Shown here: positions 50,501-57,574 of the stretch, one piece after another
Position numbering within the stretch: position 1 is the stretch's first letter
Layout of the letters: each line of letters begins with the position of its first letter
NCBI RefSeq assembly: GCF_006517535.1
Contig: NZ_VHQH01000002.1
Coordinates: 62,001-126,000, forward strand
DNA: 64,000 nucleotides
Reading direction: 5' to 3'
Origin: Schumannella sp. 10F1B-5-1
GTDB lineage: Bacteria; Actinomycetota; Actinomycetes; Actinomycetales; Microbacteriaceae
Position numbers and translations under genes: made by a program
Notes under the pieces: generated by a model
Seen by the model: the letters and a program-made list of their open reading frames with translations, nothing else
The model's database searches: none
What the model was told of the DNA's origin: nothing

Positions 50501-50740
50501 CGGATCCTCCGCATCCCGCACCGTGTCGATCTGGTCGAGGTCGGTGTCGACGCGGGCGTACTGGCCGGCGTCGCGATAGACCCACACGCCCGTCTCGAGC
50601 GCGTCGACCCGCTGCGCGTCATAGCCCTGCGCGACGACGATCGAGGTGCCGACGACCGCCGCCGTCGCGACGCTCGCGACGACCGCCGCCACGACGGTGC
50701 GGGCGCGGCGGCGGCGAGGGGATGCGGCGGGTCGGCTCAC
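44552..50740 (-). CDS. Giant Ig/cadherin-like and Fn3-like surface protein
   Basis: 2062 residues from GTG 50740, overlapping the kinase stop (GTGA). A short Arg-rich cytoplasmic end and one membrane helix (about 15-36) suggest a type II anchor. A propeller-like region with Gly/Asp/Ser insertions (about 40-440) follows. Then come tandem Ig/cadherin-like domains with repeated 'VLLNDHDP' and 'SDGQ' style motifs, and near the C-terminus Fn3-like domains. It ends in a Pro/Thr-rich tail (PPTDPPTDPPTDPDPGNGG) without a sorting signal or second membrane helix. It is likely a cell-surface adhesin or sensor whose assembly uses the MoxR-DUF58 genes downstream. Confidence 0.85.
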   Translation of the reverse strand: MSRPAASPRRRRARTVVAAVVASVATAAVVGTSIVVAQGYDAQRVDALETGVWVYRDAGQYARVDTDLDQIDTVRDAEDPRGVLQSGASTVVLTDALRKRWAIDPSDPPTLVAADADADTAADGADAGSGADGDGSGSGDGASDTASTGGGSGSTDATVSGQSTPAGTREVVGAGAWSAYLTESGKIFLSRIDASGAAADPAQIDPLVASAGGNGGNGGSGDDDGDAGTGAGPTTADAYVASAIALADDGTLTSYSASEGAIRRYDASSASWSGAQKVPSAPGADAEVELTVAGGHWALAEAERDRVWIDGARAPVSVQLGSDLVAGQGSSSAPGSGGDSAWFADGDGLVEVDLGDGTARRVGQGGGTPAAPTVVDGVVYAAWIAQSGGRIWSTDGLDQRIPVPDGALAQTRSIAPLIASNGRRAVLAETSTGLLWSLPGGTVIPLSQWTVDRDRTTQQAGTVEVPDVAEEEPPVAEADAFGVRAGQHVLLPVLLNDHDPNRRDVLTVDAASVGALSDPGFGSLSLTADDQQLVVDVRARSGSATFSYAASDGQQSSPPATVTLRIVPDDENTAPQWCGVSGCLQEWPSVAIDPGATTAVSVLDGWVDPDGDPMVLSAARADDPDSKLVVVPTADGRVAIRHVDPNASPGTETVTVTVTDAQGASSTRQLTVSVAGGSALVAESFAAIGRVGEPIAIDVDSHVRGGSGSYRLVDAVAADAQQDGVAVVPNAASGEVVVTATRAGQFALSYTVKDASTDAEQTAQLRVSVLDGAGTIGVPPLTAFVRPQQDTTLDLLASVQNTTGRVLSISSATTTDPNLTVSVIGGAQLRVSGTTDNQQPGRVGTAQVTVTDGAGTTATGQVAVFLTGATTGAAPIAIPDAVTVRAGGLVDIPVTDNDIAPRGEQLELSPQVDGSGTKGELVFASGQQLRYLAPAKAGTSTVRYSVSLAGDPKRTATAAVVVTVIAAGTNHNPEPAGLSARTLAGQSVTIPVDRSGADPDGDATVLTQVEQPKAGQGTASVSADGLSIRYTAPGDGVDGGQVSFGYTLSDGQGGTGSALVRVAVPEGRVADVAPVTYADAVRAVRGSSAALSVLPLGNDSDPAGGALELVSLVPDAPAGSADGEYDRLSGLIDDDTDLAKGLVKLRAGDVEGVHAYIYTARSKLTSSTTEGLIVVTVAPSATAVPPVVADTVVTLANRGELATGIDVVTGKTEWSSGELDALELTVWGDQAARYTVDGWRISGPDVAAGALVPFRLAGTDANGADVEGYGVLRIPALDDMRVQLKADAKPVGVGEEESVTAALAGLLDLGAGDRLEQKGGDYAAQRSAAECRASGSGDIVYAAGREAPWTDSCTALVRVAGQQSWTAVPIPVEITSKAPRAILDPLSRTIVPGSTQTIDLYEQITRWEGGRVGDQSKLDYRISYSGSGFETSLAGRVLTVTAKAGAHPGSRDSVQVSVTGFGGLTSAITLVVGIAPVDAPRPVTFAKSCSVASGPSCTIPVVGIGGEYDPFAGKSGAGLKLVGIGQTNCASASISTDGTTGITATWPRTAKPAGGSCIVPYTVADAQGRMGGANLTIDVQGYPAAPASLTTASYSGDSTTLLIDLGLAATAHPGVSGIAIYENGQRVPASCRPGSAGTWVCVVSGLQNGQRHWYTARAVNGVGESVDTSSVESWAYQSPAITTATAETVYVQGRTNRGTGFADLTIEAGGDAESFRVRVDNGSERTLRANGGRASDRLETSPGSHYVSITPVSRYEPPMGGDGSGQTTSIQVTVAGAPVARNDGVLRPNSNTAATYDGVVIDRNSSPNEVTTLYAIWRRDGGTEPSCTMGPDGKPVMPGGQASNAFTGLEESKNYRAKACGANGFGVAETMAAAFVWTSTNAPDATSYTVQVNPAYTNSGTYRTQADYGVGALPTAPSNGTYTAFYRYDGAFNRTDFQLDYDKAPNAPAVKYCVLQDVGCSTATPITANTAPTVARVSVDAGCISDPAAGDVVATAAVRGNYSVAILIRPADGLITYTVTFTGAYSSLKPAALTRCYTPPVTTPPTDPPTDPPTDPDPGNGG

Positions 50741-51867
50741 AGCACCCCGATCGCTCTCAGGACGACGGCCATCCCGACGAGCACGACCACCGCGACGCCG
50801 GCGCCGATGAGCGCGGGCGCCACGTTGCGGCCGCGGCGCCGGTCGCGGATCACGAGGCCGTCGCGATCGACCTCGGCCGCCTCGAGCCGGGCCCGCTCGC
50901 GCGCCGCGCTGCGGGAGTCGGGTTTCACGACCGTGACCACCTCGCCGCGGTGACGCTCGTCGGCCAGGTCGATCGTGCCGCCCGCGCGAGCCCACTCCGG
51001 CGCCGCGACCTCGAGCGTCGTCGGCGGCAGGCCGAGCTCGTACTGCACCCAGCGCAGCTCCTCGGCGAGCGCGTGGGCCGTCGCGTAACGGCGCTCGGGG
51101 CTCTTCGACATCGCCGTGGCGAGGGCCTGCTCGAGTCGCGGCGGAACATCCGCGCGCCCGGTGGGCACGTACTTCGCGGCGATCACGCGCCGGGTGATCT
51201 GGTCGCGGGTGTTGAGCTCGCGCCGCTCGACCTCGAAGGGGCTGCGCCCGGCGAGCAGCGTGTAGATCGTGGCGGCGAGGCTCCACACCTCGCTCGGCAC
51301 GGTGCCGGTGGTCTGCTCCTGCAGCACCTCGGGCGCCGACCACGGCACCGACATCGCCAGGCTCGTGTCGCCCGAGATCGTCAGGGCGGCGGCGATGCCG
51401 AAGTCCGCGAGCACGGGAGCGCCGAGGCTCGACACCAGCAGGTTCGAGGGCTTGATGTCGCGGTGCAGCAGACCCGCCCGGTGCGCGCTCTCGAGCGCTC
51501 CGCCGATGCGCACCCCGGCATCCAGCGCCTCGGCGATCGGCAGCGGGCCGCGCCGGGCGCGGGCTCCGAGCGTGTCGGGGCAGTACTCCATGACGAAGTA
51601 GGGGCGGCCGTCGGCGGCGATGCTCGCGAGGTGGATCGTGACGATCGAGGGATGCGTGCTCAGCCGCGCCAGGATGTCGGCCTCGGCGTTGAAGGCGCGC
51701 AGCACGGCCGGCGAGACGGTATCGGAGCTGAGCACCTTGACCGCCACCACGCGGCGCGGCAGATCCTGCTCATAGAGGAAGACGTCGGCGAAGCCGCCCG
51801 AGCCGAGCGGACGCACCACGCTGAAGCCGGGCAGCATCGGCGGCGCCGCGATCGCGCGTCGGGCCAC
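50737..51867 (-). CDS. Ser/Thr protein kinase heading the MoxR operon
   Basis: 376 residues from GTG 51867, chosen for AGGAGG four bases upstream; an in-frame ATG at 51930 has no comparable site. The kinase domain has LGSGGFADVF, Lys44, HRDIKPSN with Asp137, DFG at 155 and SAPEVL. A juxtamembrane linker of about 80 residues leads to one membrane helix near the C-terminus (about 350-372), and almost nothing lies outside. It therefore has no sensor domain of its own. The giant surface protein encoded next may supply sensing; this is inference. Confidence 0.92.
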   Translation of the reverse strand: MARRAIAAPPMLPGFSVVRPLGSGGFADVFLYEQDLPRRVVAVKVLSSDTVSPAVLRAFNAEADILARLSTHPSIVTIHLASIAADGRPYFVMEYCPDTLGARARRGPLPIAEALDAGVRIGGALESAHRAGLLHRDIKPSNLLVSSLGAPVLADFGIAAALTISGDTSLAMSVPWSAPEVLQEQTTGTVPSEVWSLAATIYTLLAGRSPFEVERRELNTRDQITRRVIAAKYVPTGRADVPPRLEQALATAMSKSPERRYATAHALAEELRWVQYELGLPPTTLEVAAPEWARAGGTIDLADERHRGEVVTVVKPDSRSAARERARLEAAEVDRDGLVIRDRRRGRNVAPALIGAGVAVVVLVGMAVVLRAIGVL

Positions 51868-52002
51868 GGGTCCTCCTGCTCCGGTCTCCGGTCGGCTCGG
51901 ATCGGATCCGGACGCACGCCCTCCCGGCATCCGGCACCACCGGCGATGTTAGAGGATCGATCGGAAATCCGCCCCGCGCGGGTGAACGGCAGGCGACCGC
52001 TC

Positions 52003-52032
52003 TTTACAGGGCGCGAGCCGCGTGGATAGCGT
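52003..52032 (+). promoter_or_regulatory. Promoter of the toxin cassette, leaderless
   Basis: TTTACA (52003-52008) and TAGCGT (52027-52032) are 18 bases apart. The -10 ends six bases before the ATG at 52039, with no ribosome site between, so the transcript is predicted to be leaderless. Confidence 0.6.
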
Positions 52033-52038
52033 CGACAC

Positions 52039-52446
52039 ATGCTCGAAGAGCCGGACGACGTCATCGCCCGGATCGCCGACGACATCGAACGGGTGCAGCG
52101 TCGCGCCGAAGCCCTGCCCCGGCTGCAGGCCGCCGTCGACGCCGTGCGCGCGACCGCCCGCGGCGAGCGCCGCGACCTCCTGGTCGAAGTGGATGCGGCG
52201 GGTCGCCTGACCCGGCTCGAGATCGACGATGCGGCATTCGAGCGCGGCGGGCGTCAGGTCTCGGCCGAGGTTCTGGCCCTGGTCGACAAGGCCACCGCAT
52301 CCGCCCGCGCCGCGACGCAGCAGGAGACCGAGCGGCTTCTCGGCGCCGACGACCCGATCGCGGCGAAGATGCAGGCGGATGCCGAGGCCGAGGATGCGGC
52401 CCGCGCCGCCCGCGCCCGCGGCTGGACCGAGGGCGGACCCCGATGA
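52039..52446 (+). CDS. YbaB/EbfC-like protein of T7SS toxin cassette
   Basis: 135 residues. Charged N-terminal helix (DDVIARIADDIERVQRRAEALPRLQ), strands (DLLVEVDAAGRLTRLEID) and a long helix (VLALVDKATASARAATQQE) give the YbaB-like plan. It is a paralogue of the protein at 17268, in the same order before an EspC-like gene and a substrate gene. Its constant place in these cassettes suggests a role in substrate handling or in cassette regulation. Confidence 0.7.
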   Translation: MLEEPDDVIARIADDIERVQRRAEALPRLQAAVDAVRATARGERRDLLVEVDAAGRLTRLEIDDAAFERGGRQVSAEVLALVDKATASARAATQQETERLLGADDPIAAKMQADAEAEDAARAARARGWTEGGPR

Positions 52447-52459
52447 GCGAGCCGGCGTC

Positions 52460-52777
52460 ATGAGCGAGCAGATCGCGATCGACCCGGATGTGCTGCGCGC
52501 GCAGGCCGGGAAGGTGGAAGCCCTCGCGGGCGACGTCGCCGAGGCGGCGAGCGCCGCGGGCTCGGTGAACATCGGCGGCGGCGCCTTCGGCGTCATGTGC
52601 GCCTTCCTCGTCCCGGTCATCCAGCCCGTCACCACCGCGACCGCCGCCGCCATCCGCGAGAGCGAGTCGCTGCTGACCCGCACGGGCGAGGAGCTGCGCG
52701 GCGCCGTCTCCGATTGGGAGACCGTCGAGTCCGACATCGCCGAGGCGCTGCGCACGCTGCAGCGGCCGCTGGACTGA
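52460..52777 (+). CDS. EspC-like small T7SS partner protein, toxin cassette
   Basis: 105 residues from ATG 52460. It is a helical hairpin like the protein at 17729, with the shared core AFGVMCAFLVP and a similar end (SDWETVESDIAEAL). It is likely the co-exported partner or chaperone of the toxin. A seven-codon reading frame, ATGAGCGAGCC onward, overlaps the preceding stop at 52443-52463 and ends in the ATGA at this start, so coupling by termination-reinitiation is possible. Confidence 0.72.
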   Translation: MSEQIAIDPDVLRAQAGKVEALAGDVAEAASAAGSVNIGGGAFGVMCAFLVPVIQPVTTATAAAIRESESLLTRTGEELRGAVSDWETVESDIAEALRTLQRPLD

Positions 52778-52787
52778 GGCGCGCGCC

Positions 52788-54092
52788 ATGTCGAACACGC
52801 TCGTCGCCCCCGTCGTCGACACGACCTCGCCGTTCTCGGGCGCCTACCTGCTGCAAGACGGCGAGGACCTGGCGAGTGCGATCAGCTCGGGCTCCTGGGT
52901 CTCGGGCGGTCTCGCCGCGTTCTCCACCGCGCTCGACACGGCCGCCGCCCTCGCCGACCCGATCGGCACGCTCGTCGCCAACGGCCTCGGCTGGCTGCTC
53001 GACCACTTCGAGCCGCTCAAGACGTGGCTGAACCAGCTCACCGGCAACGCCGACGAGGTCGCCGCCTTCGGCCAGACCTGGACCAACGTCGCGACCCGGA
53101 TGCGCACCACCGGCCAGACCCTGCAGAACGGCCTCGGCGACCTGCAGTCGCTGTCGGGCGCGACGATCGACGCGTACCGCAGGTACGCCGACGACCTCGC
53201 GCAGCAGGTGCACAGCATGGGCAACTGGGCGGGCGCCGTCGCCACCGGGCTCGACATCGCATCCCAGCTGGTGCGCATCGTGCACGACCTGGTGCGCGAC
53301 GCGATCTCGCAGGTCGTCGGCATGGCCGTGTCGGCCGCGACCGAGCTCGTCGTCACCGTCGGCACCGCCGCCCCGGCCGTGATCGGTCAGATCACCGCCC
53401 GCGTCTCGGCGCTCGCCACGCGCGTCGGCCGCACGATCACGCGCCTGCTCGAGTCGATGAAGAGCCTGCGCCCGCTGCTGCAGTCGATGCAGAAGCTCGG
53501 ATCGCGCGCGAGCGACCTGCTGAGCGGGATGCTGCACAGCTCCGCGACGGCCGCCCCGGTCAAGCGGCTGGTCGCCGACACCGGATCCGAGACCGTGCGC
53601 CGCGCCCCGCACTTCGACGTGCAGTTCAAGCTCGGCAAGGGCCACGACCAGATCGAGTTCGAGCGCCAGCTGGCCGGTCAGCAGGCCGGGATGAACGAGC
53701 TGAGCATCCACGACTTCCTCACCAACCGCGACGGCTACCTCGCCCGCGGCGGTCGCGATCCCGCCGGCGACATCGCGCAGGAGGCCGCCCGCAAGGAAGC
53801 CCTCATCGCGAAGACCGAGGAGCTGCGAGTCGGCGGACTCAGCCGTGCCGAGGCGAAGGCGCAGGCCGAGGAGTGGATGACGACCCAGGCGGCGCTGCAC
53901 AACCCCGACCAGATCGCGGGCGGCTTCGCCGACCGCATCACCGACATGGGCGATCGCAACATCAACTCCTCGATCGGCTCGCAGTGGCGCACCCGCATCG
54001 GCGTGCTCGACGACCACATCCGCACCTTCGCCGAGGGGCTCAGCGAGGCGGAGCGCAAGGCGATCCGGATGAACGTGAGCCTGCTGCCGTGA
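52788..54092 (+). CDS. T7SS-type polymorphic toxin with Ntox15-like nuclease domain
   Basis: 434 residues from ATG 52788. Residues 1-250 are the helical export/head region shared with the protein at 18046 (SPF, DPIGTLVANGLGW, PLKTWLNQL). The C-terminal 170 residues, starting near HFDVQFKLGKGHDQIEFERQ, resemble the Ntox15 toxin domain: WMTTQAALHNPDQIAGG contains the HxxD motif (His371, Asp374), as in the Agrobacterium T6SS DNases Tde1 and Tde2. The predicted action is DNA cleavage in competitor cells. A matching immunity gene follows 58 bases later. The family call is by motif and context, not by alignment. Confidence 0.8.
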   Translation: MSNTLVAPVVDTTSPFSGAYLLQDGEDLASAISSGSWVSGGLAAFSTALDTAAALADPIGTLVANGLGWLLDHFEPLKTWLNQLTGNADEVAAFGQTWTNVATRMRTTGQTLQNGLGDLQSLSGATIDAYRRYADDLAQQVHSMGNWAGAVATGLDIASQLVRIVHDLVRDAISQVVGMAVSAATELVVTVGTAAPAVIGQITARVSALATRVGRTITRLLESMKSLRPLLQSMQKLGSRASDLLSGMLHSSATAAPVKRLVADTGSETVRRAPHFDVQFKLGKGHDQIEFERQLAGQQAGMNELSIHDFLTNRDGYLARGGRDPAGDIAQEAARKEALIAKTEELRVGGLSRAEAKAQAEEWMTTQAALHNPDQIAGGFADRITDMGDRNINSSIGSQWRTRIGVLDDHIRTFAEGLSEAERKAIRMNVSLLP

Positions 54093-54150
54093 GGTCTGCC
54101 GGCGTCGCCGACGCGTATCCCCCCACCCGCACCCGATAGAACTGAACGCG

Positions 54151-54699
54151 ATGGCTCAGATCCCCGACTTCGTCCCCGCCGGCCCGGTGCCCGCCGCCAC
54201 GATCGAGCGCTACCGCGGTCGCATCCCCGACCCGGTGCTCGCCGTCTGGCAGTCGCAGGGCTACGGCGACGGCGTGGGCGGCTGGCTCAAGGTCATCGAC
54301 CCCGACCTCACGATCGAGCGGCTCGGGGATGCGCTGCCGGCCCCCGGCCTGATCCCGCTGTTCGCGACGGCCCTCGCCGACATCGTGGTCTGGGATGAGG
54401 CGCAGCAGAAGAGCCGCGTGCTGCTCTACCGCTACGGCCGCGTCGACCCCTTCGGCACGAACTACGACTTCGTCATCGGCGACCTCACCGACCCCGAGGC
54501 CCTCGCCGAGGACTGGCTCTGGTCGCCGTTCCCCGCCGCGGTCGCCGCCCTCGGACGCCCGGCCTACTCCGAGTGCTTCATGTTCGTGCCGCTGCTCGCC
54601 CTCGGTGGTCCCGAGTCGCCCGACCACCTCGAGAAGGGCGATCTGCTCACCCACGTGCAGCTCATCACCCAGCTCGCGGGCCCGCTGCGCTACGTCTGA
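54151..54699 (+). CDS. Tdi1-like immunity protein (GAD-like and DUF1851)
   Basis: 182 residues. The N-terminal half resembles the GAD-like domain (IERYRGRIPDPVLAVWQSQG, DPDLTIERLG); the C-terminal half resembles DUF1851 with FVPLLALGGPESPDHLEKGD and a final LITQLAGPL. This two-domain plan is that of Tdi1, the immunity protein of the Ntox15 DNase Tde1 in Agrobacterium. It has no signal peptide, as expected for an inhibitor of a cytoplasmic nuclease. Its place after the toxin strongly supports the pair. Confidence 0.82.
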   Translation: MAQIPDFVPAGPVPAATIERYRGRIPDPVLAVWQSQGYGDGVGGWLKVIDPDLTIERLGDALPAPGLIPLFATALADIVVWDEAQQKSRVLLYRYGRVDPFGTNYDFVIGDLTDPEALAEDWLWSPFPAAVAALGRPAYSECFMFVPLLALGGPESPDHLEKGDLLTHVQLITQLAGPLRYV

Positions 54700-54711
54700 T
54701 CCGGGCCAGTT

Positions 54712-55737
54712 GTGTCACGTTCACCGCTGCTCGACAGCCCGCTGCCGATCGTCGCGGCGCCGATGGCCGGCGGCCCGACCACGGTCGCGCTGGCCCGCGC
54801 CGTCGCCGAGGCGGGAGCGTTCCCCTTTCTCGCCGGCGGGTACAAGAGCGTGGATGCGCTGCAGGCGGAGATCGAAGAGCTGCGCGCGAGCGGTCATCCC
54901 TTCGGCGTGAATCTGTTCGTGCCCGGCTCGGCGCACGTCGACGAGGCCGCGTTCGCCGCTTATGCCGCGACGCTCGCCGATGACGCCGAGGCGCTCGGGG
55001 TCGAGCTCGATCCGCATCCGGTGGCCGATGACGACGGCTGGGATGCGAAGCTCGCGCTCCTGCTCGCGCATCCGGTGCCCGTGGTCTCGCTCACCTTCGC
55101 TCTCCCGCTTCCCGCCGACATCGCCGCCCTGCGCGAGGCGGGAACGCGCGTGCTCGCGACCGTGACGACCCCCGCCGAAGCACTCGCGGCCCGCGATGCC
55201 GGAGTCGATGGACTCATCGTTCAGGGTCCCGACGCCGGCGGCCACAGCGCGACCTTCGACGCCCATCGCATCCCCGACCCGGCATCCACGGTCGAAGTCG
55301 TGCGCGCGGTCGCCGCGGTCGTCGACCTGCCGCTGATCGCCGCCGGCGGCGTCGACGGACCCGCCGCCGTGCGCGAGCTGAGGGATGCGGGCGCCGAAGC
55401 CGTCGCGGTCGGCACCCTGCTGCTGCGCGCCGCCGAGGCCGGCACCTCATCCACGCACCGGAACGCCCTCGCCGACCCGCGCTTCACCGACACCGCGATC
55501 ACCCGCGCGTTCACCGGACGCCCCGCCCGCGCCCTGCGCAACGACTTCGTCGACCGCCACGAGCCGGATGCCCTCGTCGCCTATCCCGCCGTGCATCACC
55601 TGACCCGCGCCCTGCGTCGGGCCGCGGGCCGAGCCGGCGACGCCGAGCGCCTGCACCTCTGGGCCGGCACCGGCTGGCGGGCCGCCCGCGAGGCCTCCGC
55701 GGCCGACATCATCCGCGCCCTGGCCGCGGAGCTCTGA
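54712..55737 (+). CDS. Nitronate monooxygenase (2-nitropropane dioxygenase family)
   Basis: 341 residues from GTG 54712, 12 bases after the immunity gene. It is an FMN-dependent TIM barrel: APMAGGPTTVALA at the N-terminus, the GPDAGGHSATF loop with the catalytic His of this family, then IAAGGVDGPAAVRE and AVAVGTLLLRAAEAG for phosphate binding. It oxidises toxic propionate 3-nitronate or other nitronates. It appears to be a neighbour by chance and lacks a good ribosome site, so it may be cotranscribed with the immunity gene. Confidence 0.9.
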   Translation: MSRSPLLDSPLPIVAAPMAGGPTTVALARAVAEAGAFPFLAGGYKSVDALQAEIEELRASGHPFGVNLFVPGSAHVDEAAFAAYAATLADDAEALGVELDPHPVADDDGWDAKLALLLAHPVPVVSLTFALPLPADIAALREAGTRVLATVTTPAEALAARDAGVDGLIVQGPDAGGHSATFDAHRIPDPASTVEVVRAVAAVVDLPLIAAGGVDGPAAVRELRDAGAEAVAVGTLLLRAAEAGTSSTHRNALADPRFTDTAITRAFTGRPARALRNDFVDRHEPDALVAYPAVHHLTRALRRAAGRAGDAERLHLWAGTGWRAAREASAADIIRALAAEL

Positions 55738-55766
55738 GCGTCAGACGGCGGTGCTCGGCGAGTAGA

Positions 55767-57530
55767 TCAATCGATCCCGTCAAGTTGAGTCCGACCCTCG
55801 CGAGGCGGCTTGGGCCGCTTGGCGCCAGACCTCGCGTTTCGCGGGAATGCTCCGCCTCGCCCGTATGTCACTCCGGGACCACGGGTAGCTTCCGAGGTCT
55901 TGACGAGGATTCCGCGCTCAACAAGATCTGCCAGGAGTCTGGATGCGCCAATGGTGTCGAGATCGAGGAGAATTCGAACCATGCGGCCGTTGATTGAATC
56001 GGTCTCGCGAACGAGATCAATCACCTTCCGGTCCAATTGATCCGTAGTTCGTCGCCGGTATGTGACCGCCGCTCCCAGCGCGGTTAGCGCTTCCTCACGG
56101 AGTCGATATTTCGGTTGTGACCGTCTCAACGTCTCGCGAGTTGGTTCGAGCAGCTTCAGATTGTCTTGGCTCAGTCTTGTCAGTACCGACTGTGCCTCTT
56201 CGCTAGTTGCCTTCTGCAGAATGGGCGTCAGTGCTTCTGCATCCACCAACCTCGTCGTGAGCAGGTGGAGCAGGATGACCATCGTGTCCGCATCCGCCGC
56301 CTCCGCAGGTGGCAGGGTCGCGACATACTTCGCCAAGGCAGTATTCGGCGCCCCGCCCAGGAGGGTCACCTGCACACCGGCCGCATCGGCTGCGTATGTG
56401 GGCGGCTGATGGCCGACTCGCGCCATCTCGGCGTACATCTTGTCCACGCCGGAGCCAGCCGTTTCCGCCAAGCCAAGCATCCTCATCGCACTCGCGAGGT
56501 TGGTATTTCTTGTTCTCGACGATGTGGTGAGCACGTTGTCGATACTCACGCCGGGCACGAAACCGCCCGGTGAACTCACCCTCAACTGCGTCATCGTGTG
56601 CTCGATAGTCGTGCGTTGGGCACTGAAGTATTCGCGATGCATGAGTCCGTTGATGACTGCCTCGCGGATGGCCGGCTCCGGAAGATCGGCCACATGGAGT
56701 TGCTGTCCCCGTCCAATAGAAACGGGGGTGGTGTCAAGTCGCGCATCAATGAGATCGAATGTTCGCTCGACGGCAACGACAAGAGGTCCCGTCAGTAGTT
56801 CGTTAGCGGTGAGCTGCCCCGTCGGAGTTCGTCGGTGTGTATATGACAGGAGGACCCGGTTCGGATCAGAGTTGGTGAAGAGCAGCGCTCCACCGTTTGT
56901 CAGTCTTTGATCGTCGACGACCACTCCGAGTGCGCGAAGCACATCAATGTCCGCGACTTCGGCGAGACGTCGCCTGCCTTCGTTCGTTGATCTGCGGAGC
57001 ATGCCGCGCGCAACGTCCATGGCTAGAGAATCGACGCTAGCCGCGGGGACGCCGCTTGAATTGGCGCTCCAATCCTGCCCAGTCTTCTGGGCGACGACGG
57101 CCGCGATGCGATCCGCCGTCATCGGCATGCAGTGCTTGTCGACGCGCTCCGTTGGGACTTTCTTATGGACCCGGTGGACTTGAGTGCTGTTTGGCACCTG
57201 AAGCACAAGGAGGCGTCGCTCCGCGCGTTCGATGACCTCTGCATCGACGAGTAGGGGAGGATCCGTGATCTCGTAGATGCGAAGCCTCGTCTTCTCTGCA
57301 TCCAAGTCCGTGCCGGTGAAGGCTGTCGCGCCTGTGGTCTTGTCATCGACGCCAACGACCACGACGCCGCCGAGAGCATTGGCGAAACACGAGACAGCGT
57401 CCGCGACGTTGTTGAGGGTGTCGACCATTGATCGACTGTCGGTCTTGAACTCGATGGTCGAGGACTCGACATCGTCTCCTCCGGCGAGGCCACGCTCGAT
57501 GGAGTCGAGCGCGGCGATCAGTTCGTCCAT
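55767..57530 (-). CDS. AlbA_2/Schlafen-type ATP-binding regulator
   Basis: 587 residues from ATG 57530; a frame reaching TTG 57608 would cross the palindrome at the promoter. An AlbA_2 domain (about 20-140, ESSTIEFKTD and FANALGGVVVVGVDD) is followed by a GHKL-like ATP-binding region (PEPAIREAVINGLMHREY, SSPGGFVPGV) and winged-helix-like C-terminal segments. Such proteins are often transcriptional regulators, and some act in phage defence. The gene looks lower in GC than its neighbours, suggesting acquisition. It converges with the nitronate monooxygenase gene at 29 bases. Confidence 0.82.
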   Translation of the reverse strand: MDELIAALDSIERGLAGGDDVESSTIEFKTDSRSMVDTLNNVADAVSCFANALGGVVVVGVDDKTTGATAFTGTDLDAEKTRLRIYEITDPPLLVDAEVIERAERRLLVLQVPNSTQVHRVHKKVPTERVDKHCMPMTADRIAAVVAQKTGQDWSANSSGVPAASVDSLAMDVARGMLRRSTNEGRRRLAEVADIDVLRALGVVVDDQRLTNGGALLFTNSDPNRVLLSYTHRRTPTGQLTANELLTGPLVVAVERTFDLIDARLDTTPVSIGRGQQLHVADLPEPAIREAVINGLMHREYFSAQRTTIEHTMTQLRVSSPGGFVPGVSIDNVLTTSSRTRNTNLASAMRMLGLAETAGSGVDKMYAEMARVGHQPPTYAADAAGVQVTLLGGAPNTALAKYVATLPPAEAADADTMVILLHLLTTRLVDAEALTPILQKATSEEAQSVLTRLSQDNLKLLEPTRETLRRSQPKYRLREEALTALGAAVTYRRRTTDQLDRKVIDLVRETDSINGRMVRILLDLDTIGASRLLADLVERGILVKTSEATRGPGVTYGRGGAFPRNARSGAKRPKPPREGRTQLDGID

Positions 57531-57574
57531 GGTTTCGGTCTCACCCACACGATCAACGGAAGTATTGCGCCTAG

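Noticed and set aside
44552-50740. Sortase substrate for the class E sortase at 12.3 kb
   Set aside because: The C-terminus is Pro/Thr-rich without LAxTG-like motif, hydrophobic helix or basic tail.
54712-55737. Nitronate monooxygenase as part of the toxin operon's function
   Set aside because: It follows closely, but the enzyme family is a common housekeeping detoxifier with no link to T7SS effectors.
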